64,000 nucleotides of DNA, taken from Knoxdaviesia capensis (lineage: Eukaryota > Ascomycota > Sordariomycetes > Microascales > Gondwanamycetaceae). Shown in pieces: positions 10,411 to 24,200 of this stretch (positions are counted from its first letter, which is position 1; each line of letters opens with the position of its first letter). The position numbers and the translations under genes were made by a program. Under the pieces are notes generated by a model, which worked only from the letters and a program-made list of their open reading frames with translations, was not told the origin of the DNA and made no database searches. Location of the stretch: assembly GCA_001510575.1 (NCBI GenBank), contig LNGK01000008.1:5218981-5282980 (forward strand), in the 5' to 3' direction.

Positions 10411-11800
10411 ATGGCGCAAAGTCGGCATTGGTAAGAGAAACTCCCACGTCTTCACTCCCTGTCCCCCAAAGCTCAGCTCACCAGGCACGCAACCTGAACG
10501 AACGCCGTTTGCTAACAGAATCCCCCCCCAAACCCTTAGGGAACAAGACAAAGAAGCGACGGTGTACGTCGGCAACATCGACGAGCGCGCGACGCCCGGC
10601 ACGGTATACGAGATAATGCTACAGATGGGCCCGATCTACAACCTGCACATGCCGCGCGACCGCGTAACGCAGAACCACCAGGGCTTCGGCTTCGTCGAGT
10701 TCCGCACGCCGCAGGACGCCGAGTACGCCGCGAACGTGATGAACGGCATCAAGCTGTTTGGCAAGTCGCTGCGGGTGAACAAGGCGAGCGCGGACAGCAA
10801 GGGGCGCGCTGCGGCCGAGGTCGGCGCCGAGCTGTTCGTCGGAAACCTCGATCCGCTGGTCGACGAGAAGATGCTGTACGATACGTTCTCGCGCTTCGGC
10901 GCGCTGCTCGCGCTGCCCAAGGTTGCGCGCGACGATAACGGCGGCTCCAAGGGCTTCGGCTTCGTGTCGTTTGCGGACTTCGAGTCGTCGGATGCCGCGC
11001 GCGATGCGATCCACGACCAGTATATCCTCAGCAAGCAGGTGTCCGTGCAGTACGCCTTCAAGAAGGACGGCAAGGGCGAGCGCCACGGCGACGACGCCGA
11101 GCGCGAGCTTGCCGCGCAGGCCAAGAAGCACAACCTGGTCCCCGAGCCGTCGTTCGTGCCGCCCGCCTTCATCACAAATGGCCGGGCTGTCCCGGGCGGC
11201 GCTGCCGGTGCACCGCCCCCGCAACTGGCCGGCATGTCCCCCGTCGGCGGCCCGCTATCGGGCGCAAACCGGATTCCCACGGGCCCGGCTGGTGGCCCTG
11301 GAGGTGTGCCGCCGGTTATGCCTGTGCAGATGGGCGGCCTGAGCATGCCGCCCGCGGGATTCACCCCGCAAATGCACCGTGGCGGGTACAACAACGGGGG
11401 TGGCTTCCACCGCCAAGGCGGCCAGAACCACCACCAACAGCAGCAGATGGGTGGCCACCACAACAACAACAACTACCAAATGGGCCAGCACGGCGGCCGC
11501 GGCGGTCCGGGTCCTCTCCCGCGCGCCCCGTCAGGCTTGCCGGCCCGTCCCCCGCAGTCGCACGGCCCCGTCGGACTCGTGAACCCGGCGGACTACCACC
11601 CGGGGAGCAACTTCGGCGGCCCGCCCGGCGCGCCGATGGCTGGTCCCCCCGGCTTTGGCAGCCAGGCGCCGCCGCCGGGCATTCCTGGAATGCCTGGAAT
11701 CCCGGGTGCGCCTGGTGCTCCGCCTGGCCCGCCCCAGGCGCCGCCAGGTTTCATGGGCCCTCCCCAGGGGTTCCAGCCTCCCGGATTCCCCCGACGGTGA
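10411..11800 (+). CDS. Splicing factor 3B subunit 4 (SF3b49/Hsh49)
   Basis: Component of the SF3b complex of U2 snRNP, which holds U2 on the branch site in the nucleus. Exons are 10411-10430 and 10540-11800, giving 426 aa. The tiny first exon encodes MAQSRH plus a split Trp codon, leading into EQDKEATVYVGNID. Two RRMs follow: RNP2 VYVGNI (15-20) with RNP1 QGFGFVEF (54-61), and RNP2 LFVGNL (105-110) with RNP1 KGFGFVSF (144-151). The family hallmark YAFKKDGKGERHG comes just after RRM2. The C-terminal 200 residues are Gly/Pro/Met-rich with Asn/Gln/His runs, as in animal SF3B4 and unlike the short yeast Hsh49. The codons are very GC-rich compared with the surrounding non-coding DNA. Confidence 0.93.
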
Positions 11801-12552
11801 ACACCCCATGGCTGTATGCTTGGTAGTGTGAATTTCAGTATCATCCAGATCTTTGGTTCTGCTCTTCTTTTCTTTTTCTCTCTCCATCCCCGTCTGCGGT
11901 GCGATACCCCCCACTTCGTTGTTGTATGTTCAGATTTTGGCCGGCGATGTGTTGTTATCTTTATCTGCGTCTCTGTACTATTTCGGAATATTGTGGATTA
12001 TGCTGGAGTTCTTGCGGTTCTTGTTTGCACAAAAGGACATCTTTTCTGGTTTTCCCTGGCGTCACGGTGGCGTTTTTGAGTATTTCGAAAAGGTCAATAT
12101 TTATGCGTGTGTGTATCTTGTCCCCCAAATCAAAAGTTAACATGAAACATAGATGGTCTAAAATGCTTGATCACCATACCGATCCATCATGGTTATCTCG
12201 ATCAGTGAAGAAAGGTATGTCGAGGGCCATCCTTGCCGATATTCCGTGCTATCCAGATACGTGTTAGCAATTCCAAGCTTCTCGTTTCTCAAGTCCAGAT
12301 TAAAACCAAGAGGAGAGAGATTACAAGAATAAATTACATATGAAACAAGAAAGATAGACAGGGCACAGTTGAGGGAAAGAAAAAGAAAGAAAGTCAAAGC
12401 TTGAAAAAGAGAAACTCCAGTCCAGTTAACCATACTCATACTCAGTTGTTTGATCGATGCCCTTCCCCATCAGCAATCTTTTTCTGCACGGCTTTTGACT
12501 TCATTCTGTAAACGCTTTAGCCCCAAGCTCCCCGAAACCCACGCCCGCCCGC
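11801..12552. other. Convergent 3' flanks of SF3b4 and CBP80
   Basis: T-rich sequence follows the SF3b4 stop and A-rich/purine sequence precedes the CBP80 stop, consistent with two 3' UTRs pointing at each other. No additional gene was recognised. Confidence 0.5.
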
Positions 12553-15310
12553 TTACTCGATAACCATAGCATTCGCCGCGACCGCGCTGGCCTTCCGCCA
12601 CTCGGCAATGAACATCTCCTCAATCGTGCTCCGCCGTTTGATGACCCGGTGCCAGCGGTCAGCCCACGCGCGCGCCTCGTCCGACACGGACTCGAGCCGC
12701 GTGACCGCCGCATCGACCGCCGTGAAGAGCCCGCGCACCGCGGCCGTCTCGTGCGCGCTGACGTCCTCGTCCGGCGTGCCGCCGGCCGCGCCCATGTCCG
12801 ACAGCACCGTGCGCATGTGCGTCGTGACTTTGCGCATGGTGTTGTGCACCAGCTCAAACACGTGCGACTTGGCCAGGCACTCGCTGGTGGCGATGGATGC
12901 CGACGAGTGCGAGGCCCGCCCGGCGAGCGCCCACTGCACCACGGCGCCGGGCGTCAGCACCGAGTAGTTGAGCAGCTTCTCCACAATCACGATGGCCACG
13001 CCCGGCTGGGCTGACCAGAACTCCATCACCGACGAGATGATCTGCAAGCGCGCAGCCGACGACGCCGAGCCGACCTCGATCAGCCGGCCCTTCGAGCGGT
13101 CGATGCAAGCCAGGACGTGACTAAGCGACTTGGAGCCAACCCACAGCACCGCCGTGGTGAAGACATCGGTGCTGGCAACCAGCGGATCCTGTCCGTGGTC
13201 GAGGGCAATGTTGTGAATCTGCTCAAAAGTCGCCTGGAACTCCTCGTCCGGAACTTTCCGCTTGAGAAGACTAGCAATTTCAAGTCCTTCGGCGGAATAT
13301 TGCTCCTCTGTAGTGATACGTATTGCGTTAGTAAGAGTCAAAAGACATACCAAACATATCAATGCCGGCAAGTGAATAAACAGATACTAACCAGGATTGT
13401 TGTACTTGAAATCAGGAACATCCTGCTCTCTATCGGGCCCAATCAGCTTGTGGTACTCTTCGGGGAGGGTTCCCTTGATACGCTGGGCAAAGCTCAACCG
13501 AATCTCCTTGTCCAGCGCGCCAAGAATGAACGCCTTGCGGGGGTTCGTATCGTCCAGCTCGACATCGTCAATCCACTCGGTCCACTTCCAGGTGAAGCCA
13601 AAGTTGCTGAGATGGTGCGCGAACCAATCGATAAACCGGCACGTGAGCTCAAGGTCGAGGCGGTCAATGTTGTTGTACAGGTAGCGAATGGCTCGGCCCA
13701 GGCTGGGTGCCACGGCGGCCGGCGCAATCTTGCACGTCTCAGTCAGCACCGCGTGGAAGAACACCTGCTTGTGCTCGGGGAGCGGGAGGAGGAAGATCTG
13801 CGAGAACACGGCGTCGACCGCCACGTCCTCCGGCTTCCACGTAGACTGGCCGTCTTCGAGATCCTTGAGTCTGTCGAACGGCGTCGCGCGCTTAGCGAAC
13901 GTGTGCTCGGCGAAGTAGCAGTCTACATCGATCAAGAGCCGGGCAGCAGCGGCGCGGTTGAAGTGCAGGCCGTTGATAGTATCAACTAAGGCGTCACGGA
14001 TCAACGACGAGGCAATGTTGGTAACCGGGGGCACCGTGTCGATATCCCGGTTAACGTACACCGACAGGTACATCTCAGGGAACAGGGCGCGCGGACCAGA
14101 TATGACGGTCTCGGGGATATTAATGGTGCGGAGCTCCTGCTTCAGCGAGTTCTCGAATCGTTCGCGATTCTCGGGGACGTCGAAATGCGCACTCCAAGGT
14201 CGCGGCAGACAGGCGAGTTCCCATCCATTGGCAGCCTCGGTCTGGAGCTGCTTCTGGAGGAGGCCGATGACACTGGCCTGGGAGATCGTGTCCATGTCGT
14301 CGTCTTGCGAGAGGAAAGGGTTGATCAGGGTCTGGATGGAGTGGGGCTCGGAGGCGATGATCTCGGTCCGGTCCATAATGTCGGCGGCCTTCTGGCTCGA
14401 CTGTTCCGGGGCCACGGCCATAATGTACGGAATCGTAAGGAGGATAATTTTGACGATTTCAGTTCCGAGGATCTAGTCAAATGAAAACGTTAGATGGTTA
14501 GCCGAGGGCGGGTCAACGTCAAAGGGGGCGAGACTGAGCTTAATATTCGAACATACATCATCGGAGCTAGCCGTCTGGAGATCCACCGCGCGGCTAAACA
14601 GCTCCTCAAGCACCGGGAAGATGCCATCCCCCTCAATGCACAACTGCAAGCACGCCAGCAGGCGGAGGTTGAGCTTCACCGCGCGCCAATCGCCTGCCTT
14701 GATACTCTCCTCGACGGTAAGCGCCGCACGCGCAATGACATCAGCCGCGACATCGGGCCGCGACGCATTCGACGCGAGAATGACCGCGGCCATGAACGGG
14801 ATCTTCAGCGGCTGCTCGGCGGTCAGCTGCAGCACCAGCTCGGTAAACGAGGCGCGCACATCGTCTTCTTCGTAGTTGTCGGCTACCGTACGCGCAAGCC
14901 ACTCGATGTCGTCCTGCGTGCGGCGCACCGGCGCCTCGGCGAGGGACAGCATCGACCGGCGCACGCGGAGGTGGATCGGGGCGTTGTCGACACGGCGGCG
15001 CGAGCGGCGATCATCGTCATCATCGTCTCCTGTGTGAATGAAACAAATGATTGAACATTGTTAGCTTCCAGGTGACATAACCATCGGAAATCCCTTCTCC
15101 CAGCCCAGCTTTCCAAGTCGAAGGCCTAGGTCCTGGGGCTCAACCTTGGCATCAAACTGGATCAACTTCCTCCCCCACGAAGAACACCGAATTTGCGCCG
15201 GATGCCCTATCTACCATCTCCACAAACTCACCTCGATAGCGCCGCTTCCGGTTATTATTGTGGAATCCTCCACCGCCCCCGTGATGTCGTCGGTTTTCGA
15301 AGTCGGTCAT
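12553..15310 (-). CDS. Nuclear cap-binding complex large subunit CBP80
   Basis: Large subunit of the nuclear cap-binding complex, which with CBP20 binds the m7G cap and couples capping to splicing, export and decay. Minus-strand exons 15232-15310, 14557-15029, 13392-14472 and 12553-13307 give 795 aa, close to the usual length. The N-terminus is Gly/Asn-rich, then basic and acidic (KRRYRG, a run of five Asp, then RRSRRR), a likely bipartite nuclear localisation signal. From about residue 50 the MIF4G-type helical repeats begin (TQDDIEWLARTVADNYEEDD), followed by the conserved ILGTEIVKIILLTIPYI helix right after intron 2. Introns are 202, 84 and 84 nt. The start is the first ATG of the conserved N-terminal MTDFENRR. 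The GSK-3 gene lies upstream on the same strand. Confidence 0.92.
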
Positions 15311-17947
15311 TGTGCCGCGATGCCAATAAGTGGATAGAGAAGGAATTGCTCGAGACTAAGCTACGGCCTTGAAAGAGAGAAGATTCAAGAGGCCAATTGC
15401 AGCCTGGAAGAAAGGGTTGGATGAAAATCCAGGGGACAGTTGCGATCGATTTCGTTCGCTCAGGAGGTCCCCAAGAATTTGGGTGAAGAAAATGGAAAAC
15501 GGATGAAGAATCTCTCTCGCTAGCGACAGGAAAAAAAAACCAGGTGAGGACAAAAAACATTGAAACGAAACTGGACTGCAAAAAACCCTGAGCTTCGTTC
15601 CCCAGCTTGAATTGGGGGCGAGATTATGTAACAAAGGATTTGCTTATATAACCCGGTGATATGAGGGTTAGGGTTGCATATCACTCGTCGACTTGGGATT
15701 ATTTACTGGTACGACGGGATAGTAGTATGCTTGATGCAGGCAAATGCATTCACTCAAGTCTGCAGGATTCAATGGGAGAATACATCTATAGGTAGCTTAT
15801 GTAACCATCCATCTAGACGGATCATACTTGGTAGTGTATCATGAGTGCTGAGATGTACCAAGGCGATCAAACATTTCAGCGTGAGCAAGCCACTTACACC
15901 CAACTATTCCCAAGAACCAGCTGATAACGCCGACGTGCTCCGTCTATACACTTAACCGAGCATATATGCCATCGCAAAACATACATGTTTACAGATTCCC
16001 GGCCCCGAGTGGTGCTAGCATCCCGCCGTGCCGTGTGTGTGGCGATCCCGGACCCCCCGGTCAAACTAACACCCGCCGCACGACCCGACCACCAGCGCCA
16101 TGCGGGTCCCCATTGTCTATCTACCCCGGGTTTCCACCTTTTCTGTCAACTCAACCCCCCAAGCTTTTTTTGTCTCCTTACGTACAACATACATCTAACA
16201 TGGCCATGTGGCTGCGTGTAAAGAATGGTTTGTTGCCTGTAATGTGCATTCATAGTTAATATTTTCTGCTCTTCTTCTAGTTTTTGGCTGGGATGCGATA
16301 CCGTATTTCCGCCTATTTATCTCTCGAATGTCTAGCTGGCTTCCAAGTCCAACCATGCGCGGTAGTCATGTTAGATCTGAACCAGATTGGCTTAATACTA
16401 TGAGTACTACTCCAGTATTCCTATCATCACGCCAACCCCTTGGGGGGTTTGGGGCCAAGAAGTCTTGAGATTTAGCATGGCCATGATGCCTGGAAAGGGC
16501 TTCAATTGATGCTGGGCTAGCTCACAGTTTAGTTCACAGAAACGCTCGTTGAAAAGGCTTCAAGACATCACAGTTAGACACAATCGCGCTGTTATTGATT
16601 TCATCTCCATACCCGCTTCAAGGACCTTCAAATCAAGTTCTAACCTCATGTTGAACTAAGAGCTATAAGACGAGAACGAGCATGGGTGAACCCCGATGTG
16701 ATCTTATTAAAACGCTCCTCGTGGCTCCAACCCATCCGAAAGAACAAAAAAACACAGTGACAACCTGACTGTCCATACGCTCTCTCTCCGGTGTCATGGA
16801 AAATCAACGGACAATCACGGTAGTCTTCAGGCAGAGGTCAGACGTGGTATCAACTCGAATCAAATCAAATCATGACACCGGTTTGTGCGGCAAAAGCTAA
16901 GGAAAACGACCAAGCGGAATTTGCGACTTTGTAACGGGACCGGCTTGGCGCAAAGGGGGGAGGGAAAAGAAAAAGAAATCGCGGTAGATCTGAAGCGAGA
17001 GGACGTGACAGAATCGTCGAGTATAAAGTAAACAGGAATAGGAGGATACGAGAAAATTCCAAGCGATCGACCCAGCTGCACGAAGCTCATTCATACTGTC
17101 AACTGGATCGAAGGAGAAAAAAAAGAAAAGGCAAAGAAGAGAAAAACAAAGCAACCAGCCGAAATTTTAAGGACATGAAAAAAAAAAGAGAAAACCCCAA
17201 ATTAACTGGAGGAACAAAAAGGAAAACAACGTAAAAAGACATCTCAAGTCATGCATGGCAACCACCTGGTCTAGAAGCACTCGAATCCGAAATGCAGGAT
17301 GGGAGAAATGAGTCCCAAAGAAAAACACATGGAGCCGTCCCAAGTTGTCGTGTCGTCCGGACAAGGCACGGAGCCATGCCCTCAAAAACTGATAACCGAA
17401 AAAAGGGGAAGAGAAGTGAAAAAGAATTATGAACCGAAAAAAGAGAACACCAGGCCGAGAATCGATAATTCCATCCTATCGGGCACGTAAAAGAAATAAA
17501 GGCGCGCTAACCTCCAGAAAATATCCCGAATCGACAGAATTCCTTCCCATATGTTTATCCATCCTTTTTGTTTCACTTTTGTAACTCGCCCAGAAAAGTA
17601 AACGGACAGGTGAGGGCAAACAGGTTGCCGACTGGCGCCAATTCATAAAAAAAAGGGCTCATCGAACAAGGTCGCACGGCACACACAGCTGATAAGAATC
17701 CTCCCCAGTAATCAAAGAGTATGGAAGCAGGCTGCGGAGACCAAGAGTATCTTGGCCATGCCCCATTTCATCAGAAAACATGTTTGTAAAGAGTCAAGCT
17801 GGTTGGGCGCAGCTGTAAGGGACTGAAAATTCTTTGCACGGCCGCTGCAGTGATGTAGTCTTGAGAACGAGAATGCTTTGACGGACCAACATATTAAGAG
17901 AACTCTTGTGGCTTGAAAATCTGTTGCTCCGTGCCGGCACGAGGCCT
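15311..17947. other. CBP80 promoter side and GSK-3 3' flank; no gene seen
   Basis: About 350 bp upstream of the CBP80 ATG is the telomere-like sequence GAGGGTTAGGGTT (15663-15675). The part from about 16860 to 17940 is probably GSK-3 3' UTR and is A-rich on the plus strand. Frames of up to about 97 codons exist but lack any family signal. Confidence 0.45.
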
Positions 17948-19885
17948 TCAATCTAGTTTCGCAGCCATGTCCGCCTTGGCCATGGGCTTCAGATTATCAA
18001 TATCGAGGCCACGGGCCACAAGAACAGGGCGAATATGCGCGGGAACGAGGCGGTGGTTAAGAGAAGGCTCAATAGACAGTTCTATTGGAACAGGACAGTG
18101 TGGAATGATTAGTTATCTGTACACATAATGAACAAAATCAAGGCAGCAGCCGGGTAAACATATACATACCGTGAAGGGTGAAATCGAAGAGTGGGGGAAG
18201 GTCACGAAGCTGGCCAGTCTGGTGCCGCGAATCAGGAAGCTTGGTCTCCGCATTTCGAAGCTCATCAAAGAAGGGATGAATCATGGCCGAGATGGCGGTT
18301 AGACGCTCGGTGGGAGTATACTCCAAGAGCTTGCTGATCAGATCGATGGAATCGGCGTCGGCCTTACGGAACACCTTGTTGAAGGGGTGAGGCTTGATCT
18401 GGGGGAACTTGTGTTCCATGTAGTTGGGGTTCATGGTTCGGATCTGCTCGCGAGTAGGAGTGCCCAGCACCTTGATAATCTCGACAAGTTGATCGATGCC
18501 AGATTCACCAGGGAACAGGGGCTGTCCGAGCATGAGCTCGGCCATGACACATCCTGTCGACCATACGTCTATTTGAGTGAACATTGGACTGTTAGTTAAG
18601 CGATACAAGCGGGAATGGTACTAGTTCGGGATTTGGCAGGTGAAGAGAGTGAGTGCATGGAGAGAGTATCAACTTACCAATCTTGGTCGTATAGTTGGTA
18701 GCACCGAAAATAAGCTCAGGAGCTCTGTAATACCGAGAGCAGATATACGAGACGTTCGGCTCGTTCTCAACGAGGATCTTGGCACTACCAAAGTCACAAA
18801 GCTTCAGGATGCCAGTGACGGGGTCGAGGAGGAGATTTTGCGGCTTGATATCTCTGTGGCAAATGCCCTGGGAATGGATGTAGGCCAACGCCCGGAAAAG
18901 CTGGTAGATGTAGAGCTTGACTTCGAGGATGGGCATAGTGGTCTTCAGCTTATTGAAGAAACGCGAGGCCCGATAAACCGTCTCCGGCACGAATTCTTGA
19001 ACAAGATTGAGGTAGACCTCGTCTTTCTGTAGGTGCGAAAATATTAGGCGTGGTTAGCATAGAAGTAAATCGACCCACGAAAGTAAAAAAAAAAAAAAAA
19101 AAAAGATAAAAATAAAGCGTAAACGCGATATAAGGAGCATCGTAGGTATGCCGCAATGGATTTGACGTCGGAACTTACACGTTCGCCGTTCGAGTAGTAG
19201 AACGCCTTTAATTGTACAATATTCGGGTGTCGGACGATGCGCATAATCTGGAGCTCTCGGTTCTGCGGGGTAGAGGTTAGCATTTGGCCAGACATTGTAA
19301 AAACCCGTCAACCCGAGCTTGGCAGTTTCTGCGCAGCAGCTGCTGCACACTGCGTCGCAAAAATTGCACCTGAAGGTCACAATTTTCTCGAAACAAAAGA
19401 GGAGAAGATGAAAGCAAGAAAGGAGAAAAGAATCGCATTTTTTCTCGGAAGAATGATTGGGATGGGGTGGGGGATTTTGGGGCTGTTTTTGGGCGAGATT
19501 AGGATTGGGCTTACTTTGAATCGCTTGTCCTGAAGAACACGCTTGATCGCCGCATCTTCACCAGAAGGAGATAACTTCGTTTGGAAGACGACGCCGAAGG
19601 AACCGTTGCCGACAATCTTGCATTGAGTATACTGCAATTCCCGAGTTTCACCGGTGATGCCATCTTGGACCTTCTCGCGAACAAGTTCTAAGCAAGGCGA
19701 ACAGAGACGGATGGAGGATTAGCAAAAGACGCACAAGCCGACAAGATATCACGGATGAATCAAGTTCACAATAAATCGGCCCCGACTAATGGAATAAGAG
19801 GGGCCGGAAGATGAAGACCGGAAAGGGAGAACAAGAACATACCGCCCATGCGAACGTTGAAGGCTGTTGGACGAGCCGCTGACAT
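17948..19885 (-). CDS. Glycogen synthase kinase 3 (GSK-3 family Ser/Thr kinase)
   Basis: Protein kinase of the GSK-3/shaggy group, acting in the cytoplasm and nucleus on substrates usually primed by another kinase. Six minus-strand exons (19843-19885, 19515-19687, 19179-19262, 18678-19026, 18170-18568, 17948-18081) give 393 aa, the usual size. Visible are the glycine loop GNGSFG (41-46), catalytic Lys63 in AAIK, HRDIKPQN with Asp159, DFG at 178-180, the GSK-3 activation-loop segment VSYICSRYYRAPE with the regulatory Tyr194, and DVWSTGCVMAEL. The CMGC insert GQPLFPGESGIDQL is present. Five introns of 88-252 nt interrupt the gene; intron 3 holds a 20-A run on the plus strand. The upstream DNA is pyrimidine-rich on the coding strand for over a kilobase. 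Confidence 0.95.
19085..19104. repeat. 20-bp poly(A) run in GSK-3 intron 3
   Basis: Twenty A in a row on the plus strand (poly-T in the transcript), within the 152-nt third intron, upstream of its acceptor. Confidence 0.85.
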
Positions 19886-21059
19886 TTTCAAGGTGAGATC
19901 GTGAATCTTCGTCGAGACGTGAGCTATAAAACAGTGTGCTTGATGCAGCGACGTGGAATCCGATCGAGTGTTGGGAAATCCGTGATGGGCAGATTGGAAA
20001 TAAGGATGAAAAGTTCAGAAGTGGGCAGTTGTAGAATTAGGCTTTTGACTTCTGTTTGGGTATGAAGTGGCGAACCGTGCCGACGACGAACAGAGTTTTG
20101 TCGAAAGAGGGGAAAGAAAACAAACTCGGAAAAGATCGATCACAGGACCGAACTTGGTGAGGGGAAGGATAAGAAGCGTTTCGAAGATACAAAAACCGCG
20201 CGGAGAATGGATAAGAAACACGAGTTCCGACAGAAATGAGGAAAAAGTAAAGAGGGCGAAATGAAAAAAGTCGAGTTATTCAAAGCGCGGGGTGATGACG
20301 AGGGTTGAAAGTAGGAAGCAGACGGCCTAGTGACGAAGTTGTGATGAGCTGGCGGGAGGTGAGAAAGAAATCGTGAATCAGATAATAAAATAAAAAAACT
20401 CCCAGATTAGGCTAGGAGAACAGAAAGCTTCCAGTAATAAAGAAAAGAACGAAAGGAGAAATCCAGGACTAGAATTGACGAGTAATAGTAAAGATGAAGA
20501 AAAAAAAAAGTTTGTGAGAGAAGGCTGGATGCTAAGGAAACCAAAGTGGAAGAAAGGGATTCCTAAGAGTAAGAAGCCTATCCACACAGGGTCAGACTGA
20601 GAGCTAATGAAGTTAAGAGGAGGATACTAGCAAATTGAGTAACATACAAAAGAGAGCAAAGGCAGAAAGAGTAGAAGAATGGAGAGAGTAGGAACAGGAG
20701 AAACGGGCGAAATAAGAAGAACAGGAACCGAAAGTGGTGGGCAGTGACAGTGTTTTGTACCTTTTCCAATAGAATAGGGCTGGCCAAGTGATAGAAAGTG
20801 GATGAACTTAGGTTACCCCCAGAATTGACAAGGGGAGGAGGGGACTTCTTGTATTGCAGTGCGGGTTCTATGAGAACCAGAGTACCAGGCACAGTGTATA
20901 ACTGTGTATCAGAGGGGAGTTCAGGGTATATGGAAAGATGAAGATGGTGGATCAGAGAGCTTGAAATGAAAGACGAACAGAGACAGATGGTCTATTTCGG
21001 ACAGAGCCGGGAGGTGAAGCGAATATACGGGTTGGGGGCATACGTATACGGAATTGGGA

Positions 21060-21232
21060 ACAATGTAGCTGGAGGAAGAGGGAAAGGGGAGAGCAAAGAT
21101 AAGATGATGAATTGAAGGAAAGAGGACGAGGAAGGAGAGAGGGAGAGAGGGGGAAAAGGAAGGAGAGGAAGAGGAAAGAAAGGAAAGAAGAGAAGAAGGC
21201 AGAGGAAGGCAGAGGAAGGCAGAGGCGAGGTT
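21060..21232. repeat. Polypurine tract with short tandem repeat
   Basis: An almost pure A/G stretch on the plus strand (GGGAGAGAGGGAGAGAGG-type sequence), ending in about three copies of an AGGCAGAGGA-like unit at about 21196-21224. Such tracts can form triplex DNA. On the GSK-3 coding strand this is a CT-rich tract. Confidence 0.6.
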
Positions 21233-24200
21233 GTTACAGTACCTGTGCTTAGGGAATTGACATTGACTGACTACCTGCTGGAGGAGTATCAGAGTGGCGG
21301 CCGTGTATGTACTCGTTTGAAGGAAAAAAAAAGGTGGAGTAAATGAAGAACCCGAGAGTTGAGTAAATGAGAGGAAGGAGGGAAAACGAAGAGAAAACCT
21401 GACTAGGTGAGTGAGCAAGGTTGAAGAGGCAAGAGAGCAAGATTTGAGAAGCGACGAAGGGAGAGGATAGAAGCAGAAGTGTGCGGGGTGTGTAAGGGTC
21501 TTTTTTTTTTTCTAGGTCAGCAGGTGCAAAAAAAACCTCTTTGGTGGATGTAGCATGTACAGGTACCAGTACAGGTACCATTGTCCGTCAGCGCGCGCCA
21601 GCGCCAACTCAGAAGAAAAGGCAGGGCCTGCATGCACAACAGCGTAGAACCCCGGGCGGGCTTGCCTGACTCAAAGTCGGTTGGACTCAGGTCAGCCACG
21701 GAAGTCACAGTCCTGACAGGCGCACAAGTTACTTCCTACGGAGGTACTATGTATGTCGTGGGTTGACTTCATGTGTAACCACGAGCCTGGCCGCTTGACG
21801 ATCGAGTTCATGGCAATCTCTTCACAGGAGGGCTTCCCTTCCCGACGGTGAGGGATCTACAAACAGCTAGCTGGTACCTTTTTTTGTTATGGTAACATCC
21901 ACTTTCTCAGCACAAGCCGAGAAGCGGCTATATGAGATGAGTAGAAGTTTTTTTTTCTGTTCTCATGTTAGATTAACCCGGACTCTTGGAAGAGTCAGAG
22001 AGGAAAAGAAGGAGGGGTTTCCATCTGGCTGGCTATGTCGCCTATTCTCGGAGCTCTGAAGCCCAAAGAAGAAAAAAACGACTCTTTACCCAGCTGGATC
22101 CGGCAATCCTTTTTCAGGTTCTAGACATATCTGAGTTTCCAGGTGGATACTTGTCGCCAGAAATGGCAGTAACAGGCGGCCACGATAGCCTTCCTGTTGG
22201 ATCGGCCAGAAAGGCAGCACTGCAGCAGCGTGCCTGGTGATTATGAGGGAGCAATCTCGTGGTGGACTGTTCTGTTGGTGCCGGTGGCGGCGGATACACA
22301 CAGGCGAAAGTTTATCTAAGCTCACAGATCACCTCTACAGGAAGGAGCCTGGACTTGGATGAGTAGTGGCTTGAAGTTTGTTGGGCACCTGGCCGGGCAA
22401 GATCTCATCCATCACCGAAAATCAAAGATGAGCTTCATCACAGATGTTCTGGTTGGGATTGAACGGGAGAGATAAGATTGGCTGGTCCAATGGAGGGGTC
22501 GGAGGGGGCAAAGTCGAAATGTGGCGGCGGCTGAAGGACTGGTGGTGATCGCCTAAAAAAACGGCCAGGGAAAAAAAAAAAGGAAAATGTGCAATTGGGC
22601 GGCTGGGCGAGACACACACCGACGAAAAAAAGAAAAAAAAAAGAAAAAGAAGGTAACAAGAGAGACCAATCCGTAATTGCCTTACTCCTTGAGAGTTTAA
22701 AAGTAAGTCTGATGACCACTAATTCCAACGTCACGAGGCTAAGTGATTCAGGGTTGAGTCGGAACCTGATTGAAGAAGAGGAGACCAAAAAAACCCAGAA
22801 GTGTGCATTCATTCCTCCACCCCCGGTCGTTCCTGGCAAGAGGGCAGCTGGGCCAATCACAGCTCGTCTCCGGTGAGGTTTGGGCCAAGCTTCCCATTTT
22901 TCTGGTGTGTGAGCTTCAGCCAACCATAAGAAAATCCCTACTGAACATACCAGAGAACGCGGAAGAAGAGCCCTTGAAGGCCGTGGAAATATGCGGTACC
23001 GTATGCTACTTCTCGAAGGGCAGAGAGAACCTCAGGTAATGAATAAGAAGAGAGGGGTCGTGAAAGGGAAAGCTGGCGTTTGCGAGGCTATAATGGTGAG
23101 CCACGGCCTGAAACCTTGACAGGCCATGTCAGAATGGCATCATGAAATGACATTAATCAATTGAGGAAGTGATAGCGGAATCTCGGTCGATTTCAAGCGA
23201 GCCAGCTGCGACGATAAGCAGAAGGAACGTGCCTCTAGCAGCACTTGTCCGTGTTTGTCGAGATTGATTTGATGAGATATAGTATAACTAGAACAACATA
23301 GGATTCCTTGGCTTGAGGCCAACCACGCGGCAGATTCCAGAGCCTCCATTTCCAACGGGAAAGCAAAAAGAGGGGGCCGGAACGACTCATGGGCGGCACG
23401 GCTGGCTACAGCACACAAAGAGGGGAGATACTAGCGCTACTATTCCGCCAATCTCTTCCATGGGAAGAAGCGAGGAAGGAGGCTGTGGAAAAGAGGTTTG
23501 TAGCGAGCCTGACTTTCCAACTTGCTTTCTCTATACATCCACAGCCTTGAGGAGATAATAATAGACGAATAGGCGAGGAAGTCAAATCGGGCGGAAGCGG
23601 GGAGGGGAAGGAGGTATGAAGCCCCTCAGGCTGAGTGAGCAACCACCACTGTTTTGAAATTTCGGGTCACGAGCTTCTGAACCAAAAAAAAAAAGGATTT
23701 TTTTAAAAAAAAAGAGAGAGGAGGGAACGAAAATAAAGTTCAGGTGTACATCCAGAGCTGCGACGAGCCAATCACCATCGCTGGATTGGGCTTTCAAGGT
23801 GTAGCTTAAACAACCACAGCAGGGCTTGGCGAGCCTCTTTTCTCGTCCTTAAAATTCAGCCACTTGGTCACCATTTGGTCAATCTGACTGTTTGGGATTT
23901 GATGGCTGGAATCTGAAGACCTCTGGCTTATCACATCACAGCCGCGGGACTGTGTTCCTGCTTGATGATCAACAAGAAAAAGGAAAGAAAAGAATGTTGC
24001 GGCGACGACGGGGGTTTATTCCGCAGAGACGTTGGACGACCAGCCAGCTCAGCGAGATTGAGGTATGTGTTGTGGAGGCATTTGACGAGCTTTCTCAGCA
24101 CTGTGGTATACACACAAAAAACATCCCCGCTTTGTTTCTCCGATAAGGCGGCCGGATCTTATTTGGTGATATCATTCGCACCTACATCTAGCTTCCATCT

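Noticed and set aside
15663..15675. Chromosome end or interstitial telomere array
   Set aside because: Only about two TTAGGG units are present and housekeeping genes continue on both sides, so a promoter box is more likely.
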